A stretch of 64,000 nucleotides of DNA from Burkholderiales bacterium (GTDB taxonomy: Bacteria; Pseudomonadota; Gammaproteobacteria; Burkholderiales; Burkholderiaceae_C), in contig CANCVB010000002.1 of the NCBI GenBank assembly GCA_947381415.1, positions 1 to 64,000 of the forward strand, in the 5' to 3' direction. Under the pieces are notes generated by a model, which saw only the letters and a list, made by a program, of their open reading frames with translations, was not told where the DNA came from and did no database searches. The translations under genes were made by a program, and so were the position numbers. Below are positions 55,956-64,000 of the stretch, piece after piece. How positions within the stretch are numbered: the stretch's first letter is position 1; the number at the start of each line of letters is the position of its first letter.

Positions 55956-57719
55956 TCAGTTTTGATTGAACTGCAAAGCCGCCAAACTCGCATACAAACC
56001 ACCCTTGGCCACCAACTCGGTGTGCGTGCCTTGTTCGACCAAGGCGCCGTGGTCCAGCACCCAGATGACATCGGCTTTTTGAACGGTGGCCAAGCGGTGG
56101 GCAATAACCAAGGTGGTGCGCCCTTGCATGGCGGTCTCCAGCGCCGCTTGCACCATGCGTTCGCTGTGCGCGTCCAAAGCGCTGGTGGCCTCGTCCAGCA
56201 GAAGCAATGGCGGGTTTTTCAGCATGGCGCGCGCAATCGCGATGCGCTGGCGCTGACCACCCGACAAGCGCACGCCTTTTTCACCCAAGAAGGTGTCGTA
56301 GCCTTGGGGGAGTTGCACGATGAACTCATCGGCAAACGCGGCTTTGGCCGCGACCAACACCTCGGCGTCCGTGGCTGTGGGTTTGCCATAGCGGATGTTG
56401 TCCATGGCTGTTCCCGAAAAAATCACCGGCTCTTGCGGCACGATGCCAATGCGTGAGCGCAAGTCATGCAAATCCATCTCGTTGATGGCCACGCCATCGA
56501 GCACAATGCGTCCGGCTTGCGGGTCGTAAAAACGCAGCAGCAACCCAAACAAGGTGGTTTTGCCCGCACCACTGGGACCGACCACCGCCACGGTTTGACC
56601 GGCACGAATCTCACCATGCAAACCCGACAGCGCCAAGGTTTGAGGACGCGAGGGGTAATGGAAATCCAAGCCTTGCAAGGAGACCGAGGAGCCACTTTGC
56701 GGCCAAGCTGCTTGCATGGGCTTGGCGGGAGAACTCACCACTGAACGCGTTCCCAACAACTCCATCAAGCGTTCGGTGGCACCGGCTGCGCGCAGCAAAT
56801 CGCCATACACCTCACCCAGCACAGCAAACGCACTGGCCAGCAAAATCACATAGACCACGGTTTGCCCCAGCTCACCCGCGCTCATCGTGCCATCGCGCAC
56901 CGCCAGAGTCCCTTGGTACAAGCCCCACAACAACGCGGCACTGCTGGCCAGAATGATGAAGCCCACCAACACCGAGCGTGCCAAGGCGCGTCGCAAGGAG
57001 GTTTTCACGGCTTGTTCGGTGGAGGCTACAAAGCGAGTGGCTTCACGCGCTTCTGCGGTATAGCTTTGCACCACGGGGATGGCGTTCAACACCTCGGCGG
57101 CCAAGGCGCTGGCGTCGGCCACACGGTCTTGGCTGGCGCGTGAAAGTTTGCGAACGCGGCGACCCAAGGTCATGCTGGGCCACACCACCACGATCAGCAA
57201 GCCAATGACTTGCAGCATCAACATCGGGTGGCTGTAGACCAGCATCAACAGTGCACCCGTGCCCATGACCAAATTGCGCAAGCCCATGGAGAGCGACGAG
57301 CCCACCACGGTTTGCACCAGTGTGGTGTCGTTGGACAAGCGCGACAGCACCTCGCCCGTTTGCGTGGTTTCGAAAAACGCAGGGCTTTGTTGCAGCACAT
57401 GGCCATACACCGCGTTGCGCACATCGGCGGTGATGCGCTCGCCCAGCCAGGTGACGGTGTAAAAACGTGCCGCTGAAAAAAGCGCCAATGCTGCTGCCAC
57501 GCCAAACAACTGCGCAAACTGTCCCGCCAAGCGCTCGGCACTGCCTGGCCCCGTGAGGCCTTGGTCAATCAGCTGTTTCAAGGCCCAGGGAAACGCCAAG
57601 GTAGCCCCTGCCGCCAGCAGCAAAAACAGACCCGCCAGCGCGATGCGAGCCTTGTAGGGTTTGACAAAAGGGAACAGGCCGGAGAGGGATTGGGGGGTGG
57701 GCGATGAAGGGAGGTTCAT
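55956..57719 (-). CDS. ABC exporter, fused permease-ATPase (MsbA-like)
   Basis: 587-residue half-transporter. N-terminal membrane domain with six helices; C-terminal nucleotide-binding domain with Walker A VGPSGAGKTTLFG, Q-loop, signature LSGGQRQRIAIARAML and Walker B LLLLDEATSALD, then the H-loop IAHRLAT. Belongs to the ABCB/MsbA group, which export lipids, drugs or peptides as homodimers. No accessory membrane-fusion gene is adjacent. Start ATG at 57719. Confidence 0.92.
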   Translation of the reverse strand: MNLPSSPTPQSLSGLFPFVKPYKARIALAGLFLLLAAGATLAFPWALKQLIDQGLTGPGSAERLAGQFAQLFGVAAALALFSAARFYTVTWLGERITADVRNAVYGHVLQQSPAFFETTQTGEVLSRLSNDTTLVQTVVGSSLSMGLRNLVMGTGALLMLVYSHPMLMLQVIGLLIVVVWPSMTLGRRVRKLSRASQDRVADASALAAEVLNAIPVVQSYTAEAREATRFVASTEQAVKTSLRRALARSVLVGFIILASSAALLWGLYQGTLAVRDGTMSAGELGQTVVYVILLASAFAVLGEVYGDLLRAAGATERLMELLGTRSVVSSPAKPMQAAWPQSGSSVSLQGLDFHYPSRPQTLALSGLHGEIRAGQTVAVVGPSGAGKTTLFGLLLRFYDPQAGRIVLDGVAINEMDLHDLRSRIGIVPQEPVIFSGTAMDNIRYGKPTATDAEVLVAAKAAFADEFIVQLPQGYDTFLGEKGVRLSGGQRQRIAIARAMLKNPPLLLLDEATSALDAHSERMVQAALETAMQGRTTLVIAHRLATVQKADVIWVLDHGALVEQGTHTELVAKGGLYASLAALQFNQN

Positions 57720-57780
57720 GGAATCCTAAAAACAAGGCGGTAGCACCCGCTAAGATGCCTTCTTTATGAATGGCAACGCA

Positions 57781-57978
57781 TCAGAAAAAACACCACAGAC
57801 CGGTACATATGCCGGTGGTCAGTTGTATGGCCAGGTCGATCAGCATGCCTACCAACAGCAGTGGCAATCCCAAGTACACCAGCAACCACAGTGCGGCCTG
57901 CCAGGTCAGACGCGGTTCGGGCAGTCGGTGGCCCATGACAGTTTGTACTGGCGTGCGTTTGAAGAATGTGCTCCACAT
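57781..57978 (-). CDS. Small hypothetical membrane protein
   Basis: 65 residues, MWSTFFKRTPVQTVMGH then a basic stretch RLPEPRLTW and one or two hydrophobic segments (WLLVYLGLPLLLVGMLIDLAI). The composition is that of an authentic membrane protein, whereas the overlapping plus-strand ORFs are Gln/His-rich and look like shadows. Lies between the ABC exporter and the divergent FemAB-like gene. No named family recognised; moderate confidence. Confidence 0.55.
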   Translation of the reverse strand: MWSTFFKRTPVQTVMGHRLPEPRLTWQAALWLLVYLGLPLLLVGMLIDLAIQLTTGICTGLWCFF

Positions 57979-58010
57979 GCGTCCATGTTAACCAAAGCGG
58001 GCAAAGTGGC

Positions 58011-58934
58011 ATGAAGGTTGAATGGGGCACCCAAGACAGCGCCGCCTGGGACCTCGCCCACGCACAAGCCGCAGGCCCTTTGCAGCAAGACTGGGCCTAT
58101 GGCTCGACCATGTTGGTCAGCGGCGGTACGGTGATTCGTGCGGTCATCCAAGCCGATGGTGTCACCGTGGGATTGGCGCAATGCGTGGTGAGACGATTTG
58201 GCAACCTGGGCGGCGTGGCCTTGTGCACCCGTGGCCCTATGTGGTTAACCCCCTTGAGCGGCACCGACAAAGCCCATGCTTATCGAAGCCTGCGCCAAAG
58301 TTTGCCGGTCAAGGGCTTGCGTTTTCTGTTCGTCACCCCCAACGAGGCAGATGGTCCCGAATTGGGTCTGCCTGCCATCAAGCGGGTGATGAGCGGTTAT
58401 TCCACCGCGTTGCTCGATCTCACACCCGCCATGCCCGACTTGCGTGCAGGCTTGGAGAAGCGTTTTCGCCACCGTGTCGGTGGGGCTGAAAAATCCGCGT
58501 TGACGGTGCACCGTGTCGGCACCAATGTGGGCCAATACCGTTGGTTGATGGACGCCGAGCAACTGCAGCGGGAGAACCGGGGTTTGCAAGGCATGCCACT
58601 GCATTTTGTGGATGCCTATATTGCTTCACGCAAGCAGCCTGGGCACAACGTCTTGACTTTGCGCGCCGACATCGGGCGCGACCGCGTGGCAGGCATGATG
58701 TTTTTGCTGCACGGCCAAGCCGCCACTTACCAAATCGGTTGGACCAGCGACGCAGGGCGTGACGCGCATGCGCACAACCTGTTGCTCTACAAAGGCATGG
58801 AAGCTTTGAAAGAACGCGGCATGCGTTGCCTCGATATGGGTGGCATCAACACGGGCCGAAGCGCTGGCATCGCGCGTTTCAAAATCAGCACCGGCGCCAA
58901 GGTGGTCACTTTGGCGGGCACGTATTTCGTATGA
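58011..58934 (+). CDS. FemAB/GNAT-like acyltransferase upstream of ccm
   Basis: 307 residues. Two tandem acetyltransferase-like halves, with TPNEADGPELGLP, KRFRHRVGGAEKSAL and a C-terminal AHNLLLYKGMEALKERGMRCLDMGGIN block resembling the FemAB/peptidoglycan-bridge group (DUF482-like folds share this). The ATG at 58011 is preceded by a weak ribosome-binding site (AAAGTGGC). Its TGA overlaps the ccmA ATG (ATGA), so it is coupled to cytochrome c maturation. Substrate unknown. Confidence 0.78.
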   Translation: MKVEWGTQDSAAWDLAHAQAAGPLQQDWAYGSTMLVSGGTVIRAVIQADGVTVGLAQCVVRRFGNLGGVALCTRGPMWLTPLSGTDKAHAYRSLRQSLPVKGLRFLFVTPNEADGPELGLPAIKRVMSGYSTALLDLTPAMPDLRAGLEKRFRHRVGGAEKSALTVHRVGTNVGQYRWLMDAEQLQRENRGLQGMPLHFVDAYIASRKQPGHNVLTLRADIGRDRVAGMMFLLHGQAATYQIGWTSDAGRDAHAHNLLLYKGMEALKERGMRCLDMGGINTGRSAGIARFKISTGAKVVTLAGTYFV

Positions 58935-59551
58935 GCCAGCTGCAAGCCATTGCTGTCGGTTGTGAGCGTGGTGGACGCCCCTTGTTTGCGCCACAAAGCT
59001 TTACCCTAAGCGACGGTCAAGCCATGCAAATCGAAGGTGACAACGGCGCGGGCAAAACCAGTTTGCTGCGCATGGTGTGTGGTTTGGCGCCAACCGCGAG
59101 CGGTGAAGTGCGTTGGGGTGGCCAAGCCATTGCCGAGGTGCGACAGGCGTTTTTGCGTGACTTGCTGTATTTGGGTCACCACCTCGGGCTCAAGGACGAT
59201 CTCTCGGCATATGAAAACCTGCACACTGCCGCGGTATTGGCGGGTCATGCGGTGGACCCTCAGCAGGTGTTGCAAGCCTTACAAGCCCAAGGCCTGCGCT
59301 CTCGCGCACATCTTCCACTGCGGGTGTTGTCGCAAGGGCAAAAGCGGCGAGTGGCTTTGGCAGGCTTGCAGTTGTCCAAAGCCCGCTTGTGGGTGCTGGA
59401 CGAGCCCTTTGTGGCGCTAGACACTGCCGCGGTTCATGCCTTGCAACAAGTCTTGAATGCGCATCTTCGAGAAGGCGGTTTATTGCTGTTTACCAGCCAC
59501 CAAGCGGTGAATTTAGGCAGCCCTGTCTTGCCTTGGAGGCTCAGCGCATGA
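58931..59551 (+). CDS. ccmA: Cytochrome c maturation ABC ATPase CcmA
   Basis: 206-residue ATPase of the haem-handling CcmABCD complex that releases holo-CcmE. Walker A GDNGAGKTSLLRM, signature region LSQGQKRRVALAG and Walker B LWVLDEPF are present. The ATG at 58931 overlaps the upstream stop; the longer frame from 58826 lies inside that gene. Overlaps ccmB by 4 bp. Confidence 0.95.
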   Translation: MSQLQAIAVGCERGGRPLFAPQSFTLSDGQAMQIEGDNGAGKTSLLRMVCGLAPTASGEVRWGGQAIAEVRQAFLRDLLYLGHHLGLKDDLSAYENLHTAAVLAGHAVDPQQVLQALQAQGLRSRAHLPLRVLSQGQKRRVALAGLQLSKARLWVLDEPFVALDTAAVHALQQVLNAHLREGGLLLFTSHQAVNLGSPVLPWRLSA

Positions 59552-60213
59552 ACGCGTTCTTTTCCTTGGTCGCGCGTGACCTGCGCTTGGCCTTTAGGCG
59601 CAAAGCCGAGGTGCTCAGTGGGGTGTTTTTCTTTGTGGTCGTGGCCGCTTTGTTTCCTTTGGCGATTGGCCCTGAAGCGGCGGTACTGCGGCACATTGGA
59701 CCGGGTGTGTTGTGGGTCGGCGCATTGCTGGCCAGCATGCTCACCTTGCCACGTTTGTTTGAAAACGACTGGCGCGATGGTTCACTTGAGCATTTGTTGC
59801 TGTCCCCGCATCCTTTAGGGCTTTTGGTCTTGGGGAAAATTTGCGCGCATTGGTTGGTCGCGGGCCTGCCCTTGGTAGCATTGGCGCCCGTGTTGGGATT
59901 GCAGTTTGATTTGCCACCCGATGCACTGTCCATGTTGGCCCTGTCGTTGTTGTTGGGAACGCCGGTCTTGTCTTGTATCGGTGCCATTGGTGCGGCACTC
60001 ACCTTGGGTGTGCGAGGTGGTGGTGTGTTGATTGCGTTGCTGGTCTTGCCTTTGTGTGTGCCTGTGTTGGTGTTTGGCGCAGGCGCCGTAGAAGCTTTGG
60101 GCAGTGGTTTGGGTGCGCAAGCCCATCTTTCAATGTTGCTGGCCATGTTGTTGCCAGCGGTTTTTTTCAGCCCATGGGCGTGCAGTGCGGCTTTGCGTAT
60201 TGCCTTGGAATAA
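59548..60213 (+). CDS. ccmB: Haem exporter permease CcmB
   Basis: 221-residue integral membrane protein with about six hydrophobic segments, beginning MNAFFSLVARDLRLAFRRKAE. FFFVVVAALFPLAIGPE and PRLFENDWRDGSLEHLLLSP are conserved CcmB blocks. The ATG at 59548 overlaps the ccmA stop (ATGA). It forms the permease of the CcmA-CcmB unit; ccmC follows 4 bp later. Confidence 0.94.
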   Translation: MNAFFSLVARDLRLAFRRKAEVLSGVFFFVVVAALFPLAIGPEAAVLRHIGPGVLWVGALLASMLTLPRLFENDWRDGSLEHLLLSPHPLGLLVLGKICAHWLVAGLPLVALAPVLGLQFDLPPDALSMLALSLLLGTPVLSCIGAIGAALTLGVRGGGVLIALLVLPLCVPVLVFGAGAVEALGSGLGAQAHLSMLLAMLLPAVFFSPWACSAALRIALE

Positions 60214-60217
60214 GTAA

Positions 60218-60967
60218 ATGACGATGCGCTGGTTTTATTACGCTGCTCCCCAAACCTTTTATGGTTTGGCAGGGCGCTTGTGGCCGTGGTTGGCGGCACT
60301 CGCTTTGGCGCTGACGGTGGCAGGCTTGTGGGTCGGTTTTGCCTTGGCCCCCACAGATGCGCAACAAGGTGAGGGTTACCGCATCATCTTTGTCCATGTG
60401 CCTGCATCTTGGATGTCGATGGTGATTTACTTGGCCATGGCGTTTTGGAGCGTGCTGGGTCTGACATTCAACACCCGTTTGTCCGGCATGATGACGCGCG
60501 CCTTGGCGCCGACAGGCGCACTGTTTGCGTTTTTGTCCTTGTGGACGGGGGCGTTGTGGGGCAAGCCCATGTGGGGTGCATGGTGGGTCTGGGATGCGCG
60601 CTTGACGTCTGAATTGATTTTGTTTTTTCTCTATCTCGGCTACATCGCACTCACCTCGGCCATTGACGATGTGCGCCGTGCTGACCGTGCAGGCGCATTG
60701 ATTGCCATTGTTGGTGCCATCAATGTGCCCATCATTTATTTTTCGGTGAAGTGGTGGAACACCTTGCACCAAGGGGCCTCGGTGTCGCTCACGCGTTCAC
60801 CCAGCATGGCGCACATGATGTTGTGGGGCATGCTGCTGATGGCCTTGGCCATGTGGGCCTACACCTTGGCCATCGTCTGTTACCGCGTACGCACACTCAT
60901 CATCGAGCGCGAGCGACACACCGAGTGGGTACAGGCCTTGCCCGAGATTGCAGGAGCCCAAGCATGA
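60218..60967 (+). CDS. ccmC: Haem transporter/handler CcmC
   Basis: 249 residues, six predicted transmembrane helices and the tryptophan-rich WWD-type domain (GAWWVWDARLTSELILFFLY), which presents haem to CcmE; histidines flanking it (FVHVPASWMS; WNTLHQGAS) are the expected haem ligands. Four-base overlap with ccmD. Length matches CcmC of proteobacteria. Confidence 0.95.
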   Translation: MTMRWFYYAAPQTFYGLAGRLWPWLAALALALTVAGLWVGFALAPTDAQQGEGYRIIFVHVPASWMSMVIYLAMAFWSVLGLTFNTRLSGMMTRALAPTGALFAFLSLWTGALWGKPMWGAWWVWDARLTSELILFFLYLGYIALTSAIDDVRRADRAGALIAIVGAINVPIIYFSVKWWNTLHQGASVSLTRSPSMAHMMLWGMLLMALAMWAYTLAIVCYRVRTLIIERERHTEWVQALPEIAGAQA

Positions 60968-61137
60968 GGTGGGAAACCTGGTCAGATTTTTGGTTCATGG
61001 GCGGCTATGGCCTGTATGTGTGGGGCAGTGTGGGCATGACGGCCTTGCTGTTGCTATTGGAAATGGTGCAAGCGAACCAAGCCCATCGCCGCGCCTTGGC
61101 ATTGGCGCGGTCTGAAAGCCTGTCGGAGCACCCATGA
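60964..61137 (+). CDS. ccmD: Haem exporter subunit CcmD
   Basis: 57-residue single-pass membrane protein, MRWETWSDFWFMGGYGLYVWGSVG followed by a leucine-rich helix and basic ALARSESL tail. The FWFMGGYGLYVW start is the CcmD signature. The short gene overlaps ccmC by 4 bp and ccmE by 4 bp. It holds CcmC and CcmE together in the holo-CcmE release complex. Confidence 0.92.
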   Translation: MRWETWSDFWFMGGYGLYVWGSVGMTALLLLLEMVQANQAHRRALALARSESLSEHP

Positions 61138-61586
61138 ACCTCACTCCCCGACAAACCCGTTTTGCACTGATTGCAGGTGGCATGGTGGTGTTGGCATTGG
61201 CTGCAGCGTTTGTGCTGAATGCATTCCAAAACAATTTGGTGTTTTTTTTCACGCCAACCCAGGTCTTGAACGGTGAAGCGCCCCAGAACAAAACCTTTCG
61301 CATTGGGGGACTGGTGAAGGCAGGCAGTTTGCAACGCGAGGGCACCGACGTGTCCTTTGTGGTCACGGATACCGCCCACGAAATAGCCGTGCGTTACAGT
61401 GGTTTGCTGCCTGACTTGTTCAAGGAGGGCAAGGGTGTGGTGGCGCAAGGCCGGTTGGATGCGCAAGGCCAGATGATTGCCACCGAGGTGCTGGCCAAAC
61501 ACGACGAAAATTACATGCCGCCCGAGGCGCAACACGCTTTGGACAAAGCCGCGCAGGCCCGTGCTGCGCAAACTGTGAAACCTTGA
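61134..61586 (+). CDS. ccmE: Periplasmic haem chaperone CcmE
   Basis: 150-residue haem-carrying protein. An N-terminal anchor helix (ALIAGGMVVLALAAAFVL) precedes an OB-fold domain. The covalent haem-binding motif is H123-x-x-x-Y127 in AKHDENYMPPE, so this is the histidine form. FFFTPTQVLNG and FRIGGLVKAGS are conserved. Overlaps ccmD by 4 bp; ccmF starts 13 bp on. Confidence 0.95.
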   Translation: MNLTPRQTRFALIAGGMVVLALAAAFVLNAFQNNLVFFFTPTQVLNGEAPQNKTFRIGGLVKAGSLQREGTDVSFVVTDTAHEIAVRYSGLLPDLFKEGKGVVAQGRLDAQGQMIATEVLAKHDENYMPPEAQHALDKAAQARAAQTVKP

Positions 61587-61599
61587 AAGCTGCTTGCTG

Positions 61600-63561
61600 A
61601 TGATTCCTGAACTTGGTCAATTTGCGTTGGTGTTGTCTGCCGTCATTGCGTTGTTTTTAGGGACGGTGCCGTTGGCGGGCACTTTGCGTCACCAAGTGGT
61701 GTGGCAGTCGCTGGCACGACCTGCCGCACTGTTGCAATTTGTTTTGGTGTCTTTTGCTTTTGCCTGCCTGGCCTCGTCTTTTTTAAGCAATGACTTCTCC
61801 GTCAAGTACGTGGCAGAGCACTCCAACTCCTTGCTGCCAAAACCCTACCAGTTTGCAGCCGTGTGGGGTGGCCACGAAGGGTCATTGTTGTTATGGGTAT
61901 TGATGCTCAGTGCATGGACCGCGGCAGTGGCCATTTTTTCGGGCAGTCTGCCACTGGCCATGGTGGCGCGGGTGCTGGGTGTCCTGGGCTTGGTGTCGGT
62001 GGGTTTTTTGCTGTTCATTTTGACCACTTCCAACCCCTTTGACCGTCTCTTTCCCATGCCTGCGGATGGCCGCGACCTCAACCCTTTGCTGCAAGACCCT
62101 GGTCTGGTGATTCACCCACCCATGCTTTACATGGGCTATGTGGGCATGTCGGTGGCGTTTGCATTTGCAATTGCCGCTTTGCTGTCGGGGCGACTCGATG
62201 CCGCTTGGGCGCGTTGGTCGCGTCCTTGGACTGTGATTGCATGGGCCTTTCTGACCTTTGGCATTGGCTTGGGCTCTTGGTGGGCTTACTATGAACTGGG
62301 CTGGGGTGGTTGGTGGTTTTGGGACCCTGTTGAAAACGCCTCGCTGATGCCTTGGTTGGTGGGTACTGCGCTCATCCACTCTTTGATGGTCACTGAAAAA
62401 CGCGGCAGTTTCAAGGCATGGACGGTGCTCTTGGCGATTGCGGCCTTCTCGCTGTCCTTGCTGGGCACGTTTTTGGTTCGATCAGGGGTGTTGACGTCGG
62501 TGCATGCCTTTGCATCTGACCCCGCACGGGGAATTTTCATTCTGGCTTTTTTGGCCACGGTTGTCGGTGCGTCACTGACCTTGTTTGCCTGGCGTGCGCC
62601 TGCGGTGACATTGGGCGGCACCATGGGCATGGTTTCGCGCGAATCTTTTTTGTTGCTCAACAGCGTGTTACTTGTGGTGGCCACGGGTGCCGTGCTTTTA
62701 GGCACTTTGTACCCCCTCATCATCGACGCCTTGAACCTTGGCAAGTTGTCCGTCGGGCCACCGTATTTCAATCTGGTGTTTGCGCCCCTGATGGTGCCAC
62801 TGCTCTTTGTATTGGTTCCAGGTACGGTTGCGCATTGGCGTGAGGCCCGCATGGGCGATGTCTTTTGGCGGCTGCGTTTCGTCGGCGCTGCGGCCGTGGT
62901 ATTAGCGCTGGTCTTGCCCTTTGTGCTGGGCAGTTGGTCTGCAGGCACCATGCTGGGTATTTTTCTGGGCATGTGGGTGGGCTTGGGCAGCTTGCAGCAT
63001 GTGGTGGAGCGCTTGCGTAAACCGGGTCGCATCGGCGGTTCGTTTTGGGGCATGCATTTGGCGCACTTTGGCATGGCTGTGTTGGTGCTGGGTATCACCG
63101 GTGTGAAGTCCTACGAGGTCGAGCGCGATGTGCGCATGGCAGTGGGCGACACCGTCACCATCGCGCCCTACACCTTTCGTTTGGCTGAAATACAAGACGT
63201 GATGGGACCCAACTACAAAGCGGTGCAAGCCAAAGTCGAGGTTTTGAAAAACGAGCAAGTGACAGAGGTTTTGCGGCCGCAAAAGCGCCGTTATTTTTCC
63301 TCGGCCATGCCCATGACCGAAGCCGCGATTGACTCGGGTGTGATGCGTGATTTGTATGTGTCCTTGGGTGACCCTTTGCCAGGCGCAACACCTTCTTGGA
63401 GCATGCGGGTCTACTACAAACCGTTTGTGCCGTGGCTGTGGGCGGGTGTGTTGATCATGGTGTTGGGTGGCGTATTGGCGGCTTTGGACCGTCGTTACCG
63501 TCGCAACACCAACCAGCAAGCGGTTCAAACAGCGGGTGAGGCTCTGTCAGGTAGCGCATGA
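61600..63561 (+). CDS. ccmF: Cytochrome c haem lyase subunit CcmF
   Basis: 653-residue polytopic protein that attaches haem from CcmE to apocytochrome. The WWD domain reads GGWWFWDPVENASLMPWL; the VWGGHEGSLLLWVL and IHPPMLYMGYVG blocks with histidines are family marks. The long C-terminal segment is periplasmic. The ATG at 61600 is preferred to TTG at 61594. Overlaps ccmG by 4 bp. Confidence 0.95.
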   Translation: MIPELGQFALVLSAVIALFLGTVPLAGTLRHQVVWQSLARPAALLQFVLVSFAFACLASSFLSNDFSVKYVAEHSNSLLPKPYQFAAVWGGHEGSLLLWVLMLSAWTAAVAIFSGSLPLAMVARVLGVLGLVSVGFLLFILTTSNPFDRLFPMPADGRDLNPLLQDPGLVIHPPMLYMGYVGMSVAFAFAIAALLSGRLDAAWARWSRPWTVIAWAFLTFGIGLGSWWAYYELGWGGWWFWDPVENASLMPWLVGTALIHSLMVTEKRGSFKAWTVLLAIAAFSLSLLGTFLVRSGVLTSVHAFASDPARGIFILAFLATVVGASLTLFAWRAPAVTLGGTMGMVSRESFLLLNSVLLVVATGAVLLGTLYPLIIDALNLGKLSVGPPYFNLVFAPLMVPLLFVLVPGTVAHWREARMGDVFWRLRFVGAAAVVLALVLPFVLGSWSAGTMLGIFLGMWVGLGSLQHVVERLRKPGRIGGSFWGMHLAHFGMAVLVLGITGVKSYEVERDVRMAVGDTVTIAPYTFRLAEIQDVMGPNYKAVQAKVEVLKNEQVTEVLRPQKRRYFSSAMPMTEAAIDSGVMRDLYVSLGDPLPGATPSWSMRVYYKPFVPWLWAGVLIMVLGGVLAALDRRYRRNTNQQAVQTAGEALSGSA

Positions 63562-64000
63562 AGAAGTTTTTACTGCCACTGGTTCTGTTCGCCGCCTTGG
63601 TGGTGTTTTTGGGTGTGGGCTTAAAGCGCGACCCGCATGAAATACCTTCGCCGTTGGTGGGCAAGCCCGCACCCGCCTTCAGCTTACCCACCTTGCAAGG
63701 CGACAAGCCTTTCAGCCCAGCCGACATGCAGGGTCAGGTGTGGATCTTCAATGTATGGGCCACATGGTGTGTGGCTTGTCGAGAAGAACACCCTTTGCTG
63801 GTTCAATTTTCCAAAAGCCAACGCATTCCTATCGTGGGTTTGAGTTACAAAGAAATTCAACCCAACGACCAAGCCAATGGGCCACTCAGCGACGACGTGA
63901 AATTGCAGTTGGCCAGAGACCGAAGCTTGAAGTTTTTGCAAAAGGCGGGCGACCCCTACAAGCTGTCGGTGATGGACTTGGATGGGCGTGTGGGCATTGA
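63558..64000 (+). CDS. ccmG: Thiol:disulfide interchange protein CcmG/DsbE (partial)
   Basis: Periplasmic thioredoxin-fold protein that keeps the CxxCH haem-binding cysteines of apocytochrome c reduced. Starts MKKFLLPLVLFAALVVFLG (signal anchor); the active site is WCVAC in WATWCVACREEHP, with FSLPTLQGD and IPIVGLSYKE. The gene is cut by the right edge of the window after about 147 codons. Overlaps ccmF by 4 bp; ccmH and ccmI would be expected next. Confidence 0.93.
   Translation, partial: MKKFLLPLVLFAALVVFLGVGLKRDPHEIPSPLVGKPAPAFSLPTLQGDKPFSPADMQGQVWIFNVWATWCVACREEHPLLVQFSKSQRIPIVGLSYKEIQPNDQANGPLSDDVKLQLARDRSLKFLQKAGDPYKLSVMDLDGRVGI

Noticed and set aside
62289-63098. 269-codon minus-strand frame opposite ccmF
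   Set aside because: Pro/Lys/Thr-rich antisense shadow of the WWD-containing CcmF.
1-64000. tRNA, rRNA, CRISPR arrays, insertion sequences, integrases
   Set aside because: Looked for TPsiC-like GGTTCGA patterns, regularly spaced repeats and transposase or integrase motifs; none found. A tRNAscan or Infernal run would be needed to exclude degenerate cases.

Overview
The window reads as a chromosomal segment of a betaproteobacterium, most likely Burkholderiales/Comamonadaceae (Limnohabitans- or Rhodoferax-like). This is inferred from gene order (ispB/rplU-rpmA-obgE-proB, hemA-prfA-prmC-grxD, ubiE-Tim44-ubiJ-ubiB, gpmA-ctpA-moeB divergent from rhodanese-grxC-secB-gpsA, DUF3460-scpA-panB-panC, boxR-boxCBA, ccmABCDEFG) and from protein sequence style. 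No rRNA, tRNA, CRISPR array or insertion sequence was seen. Genes are packed with many 4-bp ATGA-type overlaps, and outside 46.3-47.2 kb no gene-free stretch exceeds about 170 bp.

Layout. 0-6.2 kb: ribosomal proteins L21/L27, ObgE, ProB, RppH, ProS and a lytic transglycosylase. 6.2-9.7 kb (minus): grxD, then the haem/release-factor operon hemA-prfA-prmC. 9.8-18.2 kb (plus): a small membrane protein, a 1288-residue FAD/Fe-S oxidoreductase, DUF971, and the ubiquinone genes ubiE, ubiJ and ubiB with a Tim44-like membrane protein between ubiE and ubiJ. 18.2-21.2 kb (minus): a polyamine-type ABC importer, potF-potH-potI, with no ATPase gene. 21.3-26.7 kb (plus): a zinc ribbon protein, DUF502, aspS, folE, a BLUF blue-light sensor, DUF429 and a GNAT acetyltransferase, mostly overlapping. 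26.6-29.6 kb (minus): gpmA-ctpA-moeB. 29.7-31.9 kb (plus): membrane rhodanese, grxC, secB, gpsA. 31.9-39.1 kb (minus): metG, a MobA-like nucleotidyltransferase, SulP, DUF3460, scpA, panB, panC. 39.2-45.5 kb (plus): apbC, then boxR-boxC-boxB-boxA for aerobic benzoyl-CoA degradation through ring epoxidation.

45.6-54.2 kb is an accessory defence island inserted next to boxA. It has a HigB/HigA toxin-antitoxin pair, then on the minus strand a type III-like restriction helicase-nuclease, an uncatalogued 44-residue ORF, a NYN-family nuclease, a Mod methyltransferase whose frame is broken at an A6 run, and an AT-rich gene of unknown function. A nested inverted repeat sits directly against the start of the restriction gene. 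This is the least ordinary part of the window.

54.2-57.7 kb (minus): a YbaK-type deacylase, an MFS transporter and an ABC exporter. 57.8-64.0 kb: a small membrane protein (minus), then a FemAB/GNAT-like protein translationally coupled to the cytochrome c maturation operon ccmABCDEFG, whose last gene runs off the window. All functions are inferred by reading the sequence; no database search was run.
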